Positions 7,201-10,429 are shown, counted from the stretch's first letter. The stretch is DNA of 14,319 nt from Baffinella frigidus (GCA_026770585.1 MU647523.1:76366-90684); one strand, 5' to 3'. The notes: generated from the letters alone by a model not told the origin. Program-made: numbers and translations.

Positions 7201-9350
7201 AAACCCTAAACCCTAAACCCTAAACCCTACCATCCCAGGTGTGGGAGGTGGAAGCAGCGGACATGTCCCTCTCCCCGGCGCATAAATCAGGTCTCAACCC
7301 CAAAACCTAAACCCTAAACCTTAAACCCTAAACCCCGAACCCTAAACCCTAAACCCTACACCCTAAACCCTAAACTCTAAACCAAAACCCCAAACCCTCA
7401 CCCCAAACCCCGAACTCCAAACCCCAAACCCCAAACCCCAAACCCCAAACCCCAAAACCCCAAACCCCAAACCCCACACCTCAAACCCCCCAGCCCCCAC
7501 CCCCAAACCCCAAACCCCAAACCCCAAACCAAAAACCAGAAACCACAAACCACAAACTCTAATCCCCAACCCCCAAAACCAGGCGCGGGGGACGTGGACG
7601 AGTCAGACAAGGGGGTCGCCCTCCGCTTCCCGCGCTTTATCAGGTTATTTGCCCCCCTCGCCCGCTTTCCTCAGTTTTTTTGTCCCCCTTCCCGCGCGTT
7701 TTTTAGGTTATGTGCCCCGCTTCCCGCGCTTTATCAGGTTGTTTGCCCCCCTTCTTGCACTTTCCTCAGGTTATGCCCACCCCCCCTCCCGCGCTTTTCT
7801 TAGGTTATCTACTCTATTTTCCGCGCTTTTATCAGGATTTATGCCCCCGCTTCCCGCGCTTTATCAGGTGATTTGCTTCTCTTCACTCGCTTTTTTTAGG
7901 TTATCTACCGCGTTTCCCGCGCTTTTATCAGGTCATTTACCTTTTCCCGTTTGTTTCTCTGGTTATTTTCTCTTCTTCCCGCGTTTTTCTTAGGTTATCT
8001 GCCCCATTTCCCGCGCTTTATCAGGTTATTTGCCCCCGTTTCCGGCGCTTTTCAGGTTATATCCCCCGCTTCCCGCGCTTTTTAGGACATATTCCCCCGT
8101 TCCGCTTCTATCAGGTTATTTTCCTTTTCCGATCTTTTCTAAGGTTATGTGGTTTGTAAAGTTTGTACGATAATGGCTCCAGTACAGTCGACTAACCGGA
8201 GCGTTTCCTGGTAGAAAACACGAGGCGGGTGGACGAGATCCCGACTCCCAATGCTTTATCCGAGCCCCGTAACCTGTTTGAAAGTCCTTACCCTAACCTG
8301 TTTCATGATCCCAAATCCATAACCTGTTCCGTACACAACCCAACCAGCACCCTTTTCTGGTACAAGGAAGGTGCTACATAGTTGTACAGTCCACACACCT
8401 AGCATAGATGCCTTTCCTAGAGCCAATCTGGTAGGACTTGGCCAGCGCGAACTTCGAAGTTACAAGATTGCGAACTTCTAGATGGACCCGTTTGGACATT
8501 TAGTGTTTTAAATTCAAATTTTGCAGTACAAATCATGGTGTTTACTAATAATTACGGTCCATCTAGAAGTTCGCAATCTTGCAACTTCGAAGTTCGCGCT
8601 GGCCAAGTCCTACCAGATTGGCTCTACCAGGCGAGGGGCTTTAGAAGTAGATGTGCACTCTATCCCTTAAGTGGCCAGTAGGCTCATACGCCCTACCGTA
8701 GGGCCCTAACCAGCCTAGGACCTCAGGCCCCCAAATTTGGAGGCCTGGTCACTTAAGGGATACAGCTGTTGTTAATTCATACGTATATAGTTTATATCTA
8801 ATTATTATTTATGTCTTTCCTGGTACAAAACACGAGGCGCGTGGACGAGACCGCGCATCCCCCGTACCTAATCAGAGCCCTTTTCTGGTACCAGGAAATG
8901 GCTATACATGTAGTTATATAGCCTGCAATATAGTTATATAGTCTATACATCTAATGTAATTCTGTTTCCTGGTACAAAACAGGCGGCGGGTGGACACGAC
9001 CATGGCTCCTACATGTATTTACGCAATCTGTAAATCTATTATTAATTTATTCCCTGGTACAAAACAGGCGGCGCGTGGACAAGACCGCGCTGGACGCGAC
9101 CTAATCAGAGCCCGTTTCTAGTACCAGGAAATCGCTATACAAGTAGTTATTTAGTCTTTGATAAAGTTTTATATAATCTATACATCTAATTTAAATCCCT
9201 TTTTCTGGTACAAACCAAGACGACGGGTGGACAAGACAGTCTGTAAATCTATTTTGAATTTAAATCCTGGTACAAAACAGGCGGCGGGTGGACAAGACAG
9301 CGATGCAGTCGACCTCCTCGGCGCAGATGATCTCCATGTACCTCGCGCAG
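336..9350 (+). CDS. LIG1: DNA ligase 1 (ATP-dependent), C-terminal half, 11 exons, partial at both ends
   Basis: Seals nicks in duplex DNA using ATP (Okazaki fragment joining and excision repair in the nucleus). The model joins 336-427, 743-825, 1514-1549, 2232-2318, 3296-3362, 3776-3842, 5246-5354, 6392-6439, 7239-7290, 7583-7643 and 9281-9350: 772 nt, 257 full codons, no stop, every splice phase compatible. Motifs in order: AIDLLALNG (IIIa), CEGLMVK (IV), HEWLK/VKKDY (V), then the OB-fold with [48 protein letters not shown] and RFPRFIR (VI), then [10 protein letters not shown]. This matches the LIG1 family order and spacing from memory of the family. Motif I (KYDG-type, catalytic Lys) would lie upstream of the window. 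The terminal exon is unresolved. Many spare exon copies lie in the introns, so the transcript may be prone to missplicing. Family assignment is very secure; individual splice sites are inferred. Confidence 0.93.
518..741. repeat. Degenerate telomere-type repeat (CCCTAAA), intron 1
   Basis: CCCTAAA with CCCCAAA, CCCTGAA and CCCGAAA variants fills intron 1 around spare exon 2 copy a. The 3' end of the intron consists of this repeat, whose CTAAAC and CTGAAC resemble branch-point consensus. Confidence 0.9.
628..657 (+). pseudogene. Spare exon 2, copy a (5' end only)
   Basis: CCAG followed by AGCGGAGGAGGCTTGTCGAC reads (E)RRRLVDASP, like the ERRKLLQES start of exon 2, then runs into CCCTAAA-type repeat. 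It is 115 bp upstream of the functional copy and separated from it by telomere-like repeat. Confidence 0.72.
743..825 (+). CDS. LIG1: LIG1 exon 2 (adenylation domain, ERRKLL...FATATD)
   Basis: Reads (E)[16 protein letters not shown] then [11 protein letters not shown], matching the family's SRRRQLL...GEFVFATSLDT segment. The acceptor is CAG ending at 742 inside a CCCGAAACCC repeat. The donor GT is at 826-827. The exon carries 2 + 81 nt, completing the Glu codon opened by exon 1 and ending in phase 0. Of three copies of this exon, only this one has a proper acceptor, an uninterrupted frame and a donor, so it is taken as the functional one. Confidence 0.88.
965..1039 (+). pseudogene. Spare exon 2, copy c (in-frame stop)
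   Basis: Repeats AAGCTG...TTCAAAGC...GACGTTTCCACCGAG|GTCC. Most of it reads [19 protein letters not shown], identical to exon 2, but upstream of it the frame meets TGA at 980-982 and there is no proper acceptor. The donor side is intact. Confidence 0.83.
1321..1513 (+). repeat. Triplicated intron 2 end (acceptor of exon 3)
   Basis: CTACTGTTGAGGACACGAC followed by GCGCGATTTGGCAG occurs at 1321-1363 and 1471-1513, with a shorter copy at 1432-1447. Only the last leads into the coding microexon (GACGAGATGGAG). The first two offer the same TTTGGCAG acceptor in the wrong context (GACACAAC, GAATAAG). Confidence 0.82.
1514..1549 (+). CDS. LIG1: LIG1 exon 3 (36-nt microexon)
   Basis: Encodes [12 protein letters not shown], twelve codons in phase 0 on both sides. 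It corresponds to the DIEQIAEFLEQSV helix between FATS and DSCEGLMVK of the family, two residues shorter. The acceptor TTTGGCAG|G ends at 1513; the donor CAG|GTCTCC is at 1550. The identity rests mainly on position, phase and helix pattern because the segment is short. Two earlier copies of the sequence before its acceptor lie at 1321-1363 and 1432-1447. Confidence 0.72.
1803..2231 (+). repeat. Array of partial exon 4 copies and flanking intron
   Basis: The border GGGCAGGATTCGTGCGAGG plus TTGATGGTCAAATC recurs at about 1909-1935, 1951-1983 (DSCEGLMV then stop) and 2001-2047 ([13 protein letters not shown]), with weaker echoes TTGATAGTCAATTTT and TTAATGGTCAATTTT at 2156-2198 and 2211-2225, then the real exon at 2232. 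A longer intron block (TTTTGYACCA...GACTGAGNAGATGCT) is shared by about 1807-1902 and 2047-2132. One copy keeps full motif IV in frame. Confidence 0.8.
2232..2318 (+). CDS. LIG1: LIG1 exon 4 (motif IV and start of motif V)
   Basis: Encodes 29 codons: [16 protein letters not shown] then [20 protein letters not shown] is nucleotidyltransferase motif IV, whose Glu and Lys contact AMP and metal. RSHEWLK begins motif V, completed by VKKDY in exon 5. The acceptor is GGGCAG ending at 2231; the donor AAG|GTCCCA is at 2319. Both ends are phase 0. At least two shorter copies with the same 5' border precede it and two copies of its 3' end follow it. This is the only copy covering the full segment. Confidence 0.92.
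2372..2437. repeat. Inverted repeat, 27-nt arms
   Basis: AAGCTTGCGTCCAGGATTTG (continuing to 2398) pairs with 2411-2437 with one mismatch and a 12-nt loop. It lies within intron 4 just after the exon 4 donor. Confidence 0.8.
2480..2570 (+). pseudogene. Two spare 3' ends of exon 4
   Basis: GTCCCGGACTCGCATGAATG then GCTCAAG|GTG at 2480-2506 and CGCTCGCACGAATCAATGGC then TCAAG|GTCC at 2546-2570 repeat the HEWLK|GT end of exon 4. The second contains a three-base insertion. Donors remain, acceptors do not. Confidence 0.75.
2802..3121. repeat. ~59-bp direct repeat flanking a MITE
   Basis: TACAAACTTGATCACACCCAG through TAGTCCACGTCCT (2802-2860) recurs with two changes at 3063-3121, on either side of the 197-bp inverted-repeat element. 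The repeat is far longer than a normal target-site duplication. This indicates that the element arose inside a duplicated segment or that a duplication included its edge. Confidence 0.82.
2869..3065. mobile_element. MITE-like element, family A, copy 1
   Basis: Terminal inverted repeats start TAGAGCCAATGTGGTAGGAC and end with the complement ...ATTGGCTCTA, arms ~75 nt, with an AT-rich centre (ATGATTTGTACTGCAAAATT...). TA at both ends fits a Tc1/mariner-type target. Non-coding. A second copy is at 8418-8636 in the opposite orientation. Confidence 0.82.
3170..3775. repeat. Degenerate telomere-type repeat flanking exon 5
   Basis: CCCTAAA, CCCCAAA, CCCTGAA and CCATAAA variants occupy 3170-3295 and 3365-3775, with exon 5 in the middle. 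Both introns end in the repeat followed by CGCAG or ACAG. Confidence 0.9.
3296..3362 (+). CDS. LIG1: LIG1 exon 5 (motif V completion, start of OB-fold linker)
   Basis: Encodes [20 protein letters not shown] then WE plus one base, matching [23 protein letters not shown] of the family. The lysines of KKDY are motif V residues that contact the nucleotide. The acceptor CGCAG ends at 3295, right after CCCTAAA. The donor GT is at 3363-3364. The split Gly codon (g|gg) joins exactly to exon 6. This is the only LIG1 exon in the window besides exon 1 for which I see no spare copy. Confidence 0.93.
3776..3842 (+). CDS. LIG1: LIG1 exon 6, copy a ([16 protein letters not shown])
   Basis: Reads (G)[16 protein letters not shown] then NQERD, matching [20 protein letters not shown] at the start of the OB domain. 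The acceptor ATACAG ends at 3775. The exon starts with two bases completing Gly and ends with two bases (cg) that need one base from exon 7, which supplies g to make Arg. It is the only copy with the full RGRRAG start and a compatible acceptor phase. Oddly its donor is GTAATT (3843), poorer than the GTGAGT found after the three broken copies downstream. Confidence 0.85.
3884..3940. repeat. Perfect inverted repeat, 23-nt arms
   Basis: TTACTGGGAACGTTTTGCTG(CAC) at 3884-3906 and its exact complement at 3918-3940, 11-nt loop. It lies 40 bp after the weak exon 6 donor, so in pre-mRNA the hairpin could affect use of that site. Confidence 0.85.
4010..4082 (+). pseudogene. Spare exon 6, copy b
   Basis: Repeats the exon 6 sequence from AGGCGTGCGGGG to GACCG (roughly 4024-4082), followed by GTGAGTCA. 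Upstream of AGG the sequence departs from copy a (CTGCAGTCC in place of the CAGGGCGGGGG border), so the acceptor phase no longer fits exon 5. If spliced at 4020 the frame would be lost. Its donor is stronger than that of copy a. I infer a partial tandem duplication that kept the 3' border. Confidence 0.8.
4271..4314 (+). pseudogene. Spare exon 6, copy c (3' part only)
   Basis: Reads [14 protein letters not shown] from a CGCAG at 4266-4270 to a GTGAGTCA donor at 4315. It lacks the RGRRAGT start, so splicing from exon 5 into it would delete residues and shift phase. The flanking intron start (GTGAGTCAAAGCCCGT) is also shared with copies b and d, so the duplicated unit includes intron sequence. 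Confidence 0.78.
4478..4700 (+). pseudogene. Spare exon 6, copy d, split by a palindromic insertion
   Basis: Begins AGGCGTGCGGGG (4478-4489) after CTTAG, is interrupted by about 164 bp (4490-4653), then continues ACGTTGGGGGCGTTTCTTCTC to GACCG at 4700 with GTGAGTCA after it. The join point is exactly between the codons for Gly and Thr of RAG/TFG. The second half reads [15 protein letters not shown]. The exon copy existed before the insertion. No clear target-site duplication is visible. Confidence 0.8.
4513..4650. mobile_element. Near-perfect 138-bp palindrome inserted in exon 6 copy d
   Basis: Two 68-nt arms (4513-4580 and 4583-4650) separated by only GG, with a single mismatch that I can find (TTCCC in the left arm, TCCCC when the right arm is reverse-complemented). 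Outer arms begin CCACCCTGGAGGCCACC. Such a fold-back element is MITE/foldback-like. The near identity of the arms argues for recent origin or active arm correction. No coding capacity. Confidence 0.85.
4765..4875. repeat. Degenerate telomere-type repeat between exon 6 and exon 7 copies
   Basis: Runs of CCCTAAA and CCCTGAA at the boundary between the last exon 6 copy and the first exon 7 copy. Confidence 0.9.
4888..4950 (+). pseudogene. Spare exon 7, copy a (stop in first codon)
   Basis: Resembles the 5' part of exon 7: GGTAGGAATCCGTATGCAAG gives [17 protein letters not shown]. The Tyr codon TAT is TAG here and the acceptor CGCAG has become CGGAG, so it cannot serve as the exon. It is followed by CCCTAA-type sequence. 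Confidence 0.72.
5107..5170 (+). pseudogene. Spare exon 7, copy b (acceptor lost)
   Basis: Encodes [18 protein letters not shown], but the border corresponding to CGCAGGTATGAA is CGCATGAA, so the acceptor AG and two more bases are missing. The sequence before it (about 5015-5106) also resembles the sequence before the functional copy (5180-5245), showing that intron and exon were duplicated together. Confidence 0.75.
5246..5354 (+). CDS. LIG1: LIG1 exon 7, functional copy (c)
   Basis: One base plus 36 codons: [17 protein letters not shown], then [28 protein letters not shown] matches CKLGTGFSDE of the OB-fold; the rest covers the LEEHHQSLK...PRPYV segment. The acceptor is CTTCGCAG ending at 5245 and the donor GAG|GTATTG is at 5355. 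The first base completes Arg with exon 6. Only this copy carries both the 5' and 3' halves. Copies a and b are 5' halves upstream; copies d, e and f are 3' halves downstream. Confidence 0.92.
5512..5574 (+). pseudogene. Spare exon 7 3' half, copy d
   Basis: Reads [21 protein letters not shown] with an intact GAG|GTATTG border, and even the next bases (TCTATGATTTACGG) match the intron after copy c. The 5' half ([11 protein letters not shown]) is absent. Coding bases are nearly identical to copy c, with PVNFE changed to PINFE. Confidence 0.82.
5635..5762. repeat. Telomere-type repeat, G-rich on + strand
   Basis: TTAGGGC, TGTAGGG and TTTAGGG units, opposite in strand to the neighbouring tracts. 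Lies between exon 7 copies d and e. Confidence 0.9.
5777..5831 (+). pseudogene. Spare exon 7 3' half, copy e
   Basis: Reads [18 protein letters not shown] followed by GTATCGTTTCCCAT. It is separated from copy d by a tract of TTTAGGG-type repeat (5635-5760). The 5' border is not a splice acceptor. Confidence 0.8.
6030..6098 (+). pseudogene. Spare exon 7 3' half, copy f
   Basis: Reads [20 protein letters not shown] then NFE, followed by GTATCGTTTCCCAT, the same intron start as copy e. It retains a little more 5' sequence (ANLE, compare DAKLE). ACG to TCA at the Thr codon changes PTRP to PSRP. The frame remains open despite no likely use as an exon. Confidence 0.78.
6100..6395. repeat. Highly variant telomere-like tract in intron 7
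   Basis: Variants such as CACTAAA, AACACT, CCCGAAA and TTGACCCTAAA precede exon 8. More degraded than other tracts. Confidence 0.8.
6392..6439 (+). CDS. LIG1: LIG1 exon 8 ([16 protein letters not shown])
   Basis: Sixteen codons, phase 0 on both sides, matching the AVIPDHWLDPSA strand of the OB-fold just before VWEV. The acceptor ACCAG ends at 6391, preceded by CCCTAAATCCTGAA. The donor GAG|GTTCCT is at 6440. Two shorter copies of its 3' half follow. The LDPRE/VWEV join to exon 9 reproduces the conserved W(L)DPxxVWEV order. Confidence 0.87.
6474..6530 (+). repeat. 19-bp tandem repeat x3
   Basis: GTTTAGGTTCACCTACACC three times (the last ends CCTAAACC). It combines G-rich and C-rich telomere-like cores (GTTTAGG...CCTAAAC) in one unit. 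Confidence 0.85.
6544..6570 (+). pseudogene. Spare exon 8 3' half, copy b
   Basis: SHVWLDLRE followed by GTTCCG, in the same frame as exon 8, missing the VPDGPDQ start and any acceptor. Confidence 0.75.
6806..6838 (+). pseudogene. Spare exon 8 3' half, copy c
   Basis: [10 protein letters not shown] followed by GTTCCTAAACCCTGAA, the same intron start as exon 8. No acceptor is visible where VPDGPD should be. Confidence 0.78.
7126..7172 (+). pseudogene. Spare exon 9, copy a (no donor)
   Basis: After CCAG at 7125 it reads [16 protein letters not shown], as exon 9 does, but the 3' border is CACAAAAACCATAAACC with no GT, so it cannot be spliced on to exon 10. It sits about 110 bp upstream of the intact copy, separated by six to seven exact CCCTAAA units. 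Confidence 0.83.
7239..7290 (+). CDS. LIG1: LIG1 exon 9 ([17 protein letters not shown])
   Basis: Seventeen codons plus one base. Matches VWEVKCADLSLSPIYPAA, a highly conserved OB-fold block. The acceptor TCCCAG ends at 7238. The donor TCAG|GTCTCA is at 7291. The trailing g joins gc of exon 10 to make Gly. Confidence 0.93.
7583..7643 (+). CDS. LIG1: LIG1 exon 10 (DESDKG...RFPRFIR, motif VI)
   Basis: Reads (G)[19 protein letters not shown] plus two bases of Arg, matching [30 protein letters not shown] is ligase motif VI at the C-terminal OB-fold, needed for enzyme adenylation. The acceptor ACCAG ends at 7582 after a CCCCAAA tract. The donor CAG|GTTATT is at 7644. Its last ~20 bases and the donor are the seed of the minisatellite that follows. 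Confidence 0.93.
7621..8155 (+). repeat. Minisatellite made from the exon 10/intron 10 border, ~17 degenerate copies
   Basis: Units of about 23-41 bp (mostly ~30) with consensus near CCCGCGCTTTATCAG|GTTATTTGCCCC. The first unit is the real coding end of exon 10 (…CGCTTCCCGCGCTTTATCAG) plus its donor. Most later units keep pyrimidine-rich-AG followed by GTTAT, so the array is a ladder of potential acceptor and donor sites. Divergence between units includes TATCAG to CTTAG, CTCAG and TTTAG. Read in one frame the first units spell repeated [12 protein letters not shown]-like peptides, a by-product of the origin. Confidence 0.88.
8418..8636. mobile_element. MITE-like element, family A, copy 2
   Basis: Same TIRs (TAGAGCCAATCTGGTAGGAC) and the same AT-rich centre, but reversed: the centre here is the reverse complement of that in copy 1. 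The arms match one another more closely than in copy 1. Inserted in the exon 11 cassette region of intron 10. Confidence 0.82.
8661..8762. mobile_element. Stowaway-like MITE, family B, copy 1
   Basis: TA-TCCCTTAAGTG ... CACTTAAGGGA-TA, 102 bp, with internal CCCTACCGTAGGGCCCTA and GGCCCCCAAATTTGGAGGCC motifs. TA at each end is read as the target-site duplication. Non-coding. Confidence 0.88.
9281..9350 (+). CDS. LIG1: LIG1 exon 11 (RRVDK...[13 protein letters not shown])
   Basis: One base (completing Arg of RFPRFIR) plus 23 codons: [16 protein letters not shown] then ISMYLAQ. Matches RVREDKxPEQATTSxQVAxMYR of the family C-terminus. The acceptor AAAACAG ends at 9280; the donor CGCAG|GTCCGA is at 9351. 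It is the last and only complete member of a set of tandem cassettes. In most LIG1 proteins only about 5-25 residues follow this point, so one short exon should remain. Confidence 0.85.
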
Positions 9351-9365
9351 GTCCGAGCCCCGTAA

Positions 9366-9445
9366 CCTGTTTCAGTCTATTTGGGCTCACCACTTTGGTG
9401 AGCCCGGGCTCCTTTCCGCTCCAAATTCGACGAATTTGTACCGCA
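9366..9445. repeat. Dispersed repeat with GGGCTCACC hairpin, copy 2 of 4
   Basis: TTTCAGTCTATTTGGGCTCA, then a perfect hairpin (GGGCTCACCACTTTGGTGAG/CCC, 9383-9405), then CTCCAAA..GACGAATTTGTACCG. Relatives are at 6611-6740 (TAGCTCTGTTTCGGTCTATT), 9768-9850 (TAGCTCTGTCTCAGTCTATT) and 14203-14230. Function unknown. Confidence 0.75.
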
Positions 9446-9450
9446 CACCC

Positions 9451-9472
9451 GATCTCCATGTATCTCGCGCAG
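9451..9472 (+). pseudogene. Spare exon 11 3' end
   Basis: GATCTCCATGTATCTCGCGCAG followed by GTCCCAAATCC repeats the last 22 bases of exon 11 (one difference, TAC to TAT) and the donor, encoding ISMYLAQ. It lies 100 bp downstream, after a GGGCTCACC-type hairpin repeat. Confidence 0.75.
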
Positions 9473-9540
9473 GTCCCAAATCCATAACCTGTTTGAAATG
9501 CTTTGTCCGAGACCCGTAACCTGTTTCAGAGTCCTCACCC

Positions 9541-9726
9541 TAACCTGTTTCATGATCCCAAATCCATAACCTGTTCCAAGAGTCCTCACCCGTAACCTGT
9601 GGAAGAAAAGAAGAAGTGCGAATCTGCTCCTTGGGTAGGCCTACCCAAATCAATGAGGAGCTTCGCACAGGTTACGGATGAGGACTCTTGGAACAGGTTA
9701 CGGATTTAGGATCATGAAACAGGTTA
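9541..9726. repeat. Large inverted repeat, 60-nt arms, made of AACCTGT units
   Basis: Left arm 9541-9600 and right arm 9667-9726 pair with three mismatches. Inside them GTGCGAA..GCTCC / GAGGAGCTTCGCAC pairs too, and the centre is a perfect palindrome TTGGGTAGGCCTACCCAA (9631-9648). Sequence units (TAACCTGTTTCATGATCCCA) also occur singly at about 8287-8330. Confidence 0.88.
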
Positions 9727-9865
9727 TGGGGCTCGGACCTGCTCACAGGTTATAGCGGCTGGAATCCTAGCTCTGTCTCAGTCTATTTGGGCTCACCACT
9801 TTGGTGGGCCCGGGCTCTTTTCCGCTCCAAAGTTGACGGGGTTGTACCCCGTTCAGGGTTTGGGT

Positions 9866-10060
9866 TGTTTTGGCCTACCGTAGGACCTTCCCTGTATGCT
9901 AACCACGCAATACCCCGTGCAGCTTGGGGGCAGTTCAACAGCCTTTGTCGAGCTAGCGCCTGCCGTAGTCCGTAGGAGGGTCCTACGGTAGCCAAAACAA
10001 AACAAACAAAACCCCATGTATGCTAACCTCCCAATGCCCCATACAGCTTGGGGGGGGCAG
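9866..10060. repeat. Inverted repeat with adjoining duplication (GCCTACCGTAGGACC)
   Basis: TGTTTTGGCCTACCGTAGGA(CC) at 9866-9887 pairs with 9979-9999. Its interior (TGTATGCTAACC...CAGCTTGGGGGCAGTTC) is repeated directly downstream at 10016-10066, leading into candidate terminal exon option 1. A similar TAGGCCTACGG...CCGTAGGCC pair lies at 14107-14144. Confidence 0.75.
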
Positions 10061-10129
10061 TTCGACAGCGCCGAAGTCGTTCGAGGAAGCCTCGAGCCGA
10101 GCCGAGAGCGAGGACGAGTCCGGGAATAG
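10061..10129 (+). CDS. Candidate terminal LIG1 exon, option 1 (uncertain)
   Basis: After GGGGGGGCAG (acceptor to 10060) the phase-0 frame, which exon 11 requires, reads FDSAEVVRGSLEPSRERGRV then RE and stop TAG at 10127-10129. Its length fits the short tail of LIG1 proteins. No sequence homology supports it, because the tail is not conserved. A related upstream border at 9937 (GGGGGCAG, then FNSLCRASACRSP and stop) lies inside an inverted repeat. Chance is a real alternative. Confidence 0.2.
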   Translation, partial: FDSAEVVRGSLEPSRERGRVRE

Positions 10130-10152
10130 CCGTTAGCCACAGGAAAGCGGTG

Positions 10153-10241
10153 TGTGTTCTGAATACACGAGTGACAGCCATCTATGCTGCCGTTAGGCAG
10201 GCACATGAAAGCGCCGTGTTCTGAATACACGAGTGACAGCC
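10153..10241 (+). repeat. 26-bp direct repeat x2
   Basis: GTGTTCTGAATACACGAGTG(ACAGCC) at 10153-10178 and 10216-10241. The unit contains GTGTTCTGAATACAC, itself a partial palindrome. Confidence 0.8.
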
Positions 10242-10363
10242 GTCTAAATCGTGCTGACTGGTCCGTGGAGACCGTGGAGACCGTGGAGAGTGTTGAGGAA
10301 GGGTTGGACCCTCCAAGGTGCCTACACCCACCCTCCCAACTGCGTGTTCCAATCCTAGGGCGG

Positions 10364-10429
10364 TCCTAGGGGGGGTACGCGTCCTTGTATTCGAGATCCT
10401 AGGGGGGGTGCGCGTTCTTGTATTCGAGA
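10364..10429 (+). repeat. 33-bp tandem repeat x2
   Basis: TCCTAGGGGGGGTACGCGTC(CTTGTATTCGAGA) twice, with two differences. Confidence 0.85.

Larger units (their letters stand above)
6840..7580. repeat. Telomere-type repeats around exon 9 copies
   Basis: CCATAAA-rich at 6910-7060, exact CCCTAAA runs at 7065-7110 and 7175-7228, then a long CCCCAAA tract to 7580. Exon 9 copies a and b are embedded. In reverse this yields Gly/Phe/Trp/Leu low-complexity frames that are not genes. Confidence 0.92.
8203..9265 (+). repeat. Five upstream partial exon 11 cassettes
   Basis: The border TTTCCTGGTACAAAACAGGC plus GGCGGGTGGACAAGAC recurs with changes at about 8203-8250, 8815-8870, 8964-9000, 9051-9095 and 9200-9240, before the complete exon at 9281. 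Three units share a trailing block (CTGGTACCAGGAAATGGCTA then TAGTTATATAG...TACATCTAAT) at about 8347, 8883 and 9116, giving a cassette near 150 bp. Only the final copy continues through ATGCAGTCGACCTCC. The first cassette also contains intron 11-like GAGCCCCGTAACCTG, so both exon and following intron were copied. Two MITEs interrupt the series (8418-8636 and 8661-8762). Confidence 0.8.

Noticed and set aside
7363-7610. Minus-strand Gly/Phe/Trp/Leu-rich open frames
   Set aside because: They are translations of CCCCAAA/CCCTAAA heptamers; no start context, no family, opposite strand to the supported gene.
7594-7993. Open frames with repeated [11 protein letters not shown] peptides, resembling a repeat protein
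   Set aside because: The peptides arise from the minisatellite derived from the exon 10 end. Unit length varies and is not kept in multiples of three, and introns end within it.
9281-9350. Mobile-element origin of the repeated ACAAAACAGGCGGCGGGTGG units
   Set aside because: The complete member encodes the conserved ligase C-terminus in the required phase, so the repeated units derive from the host exon.
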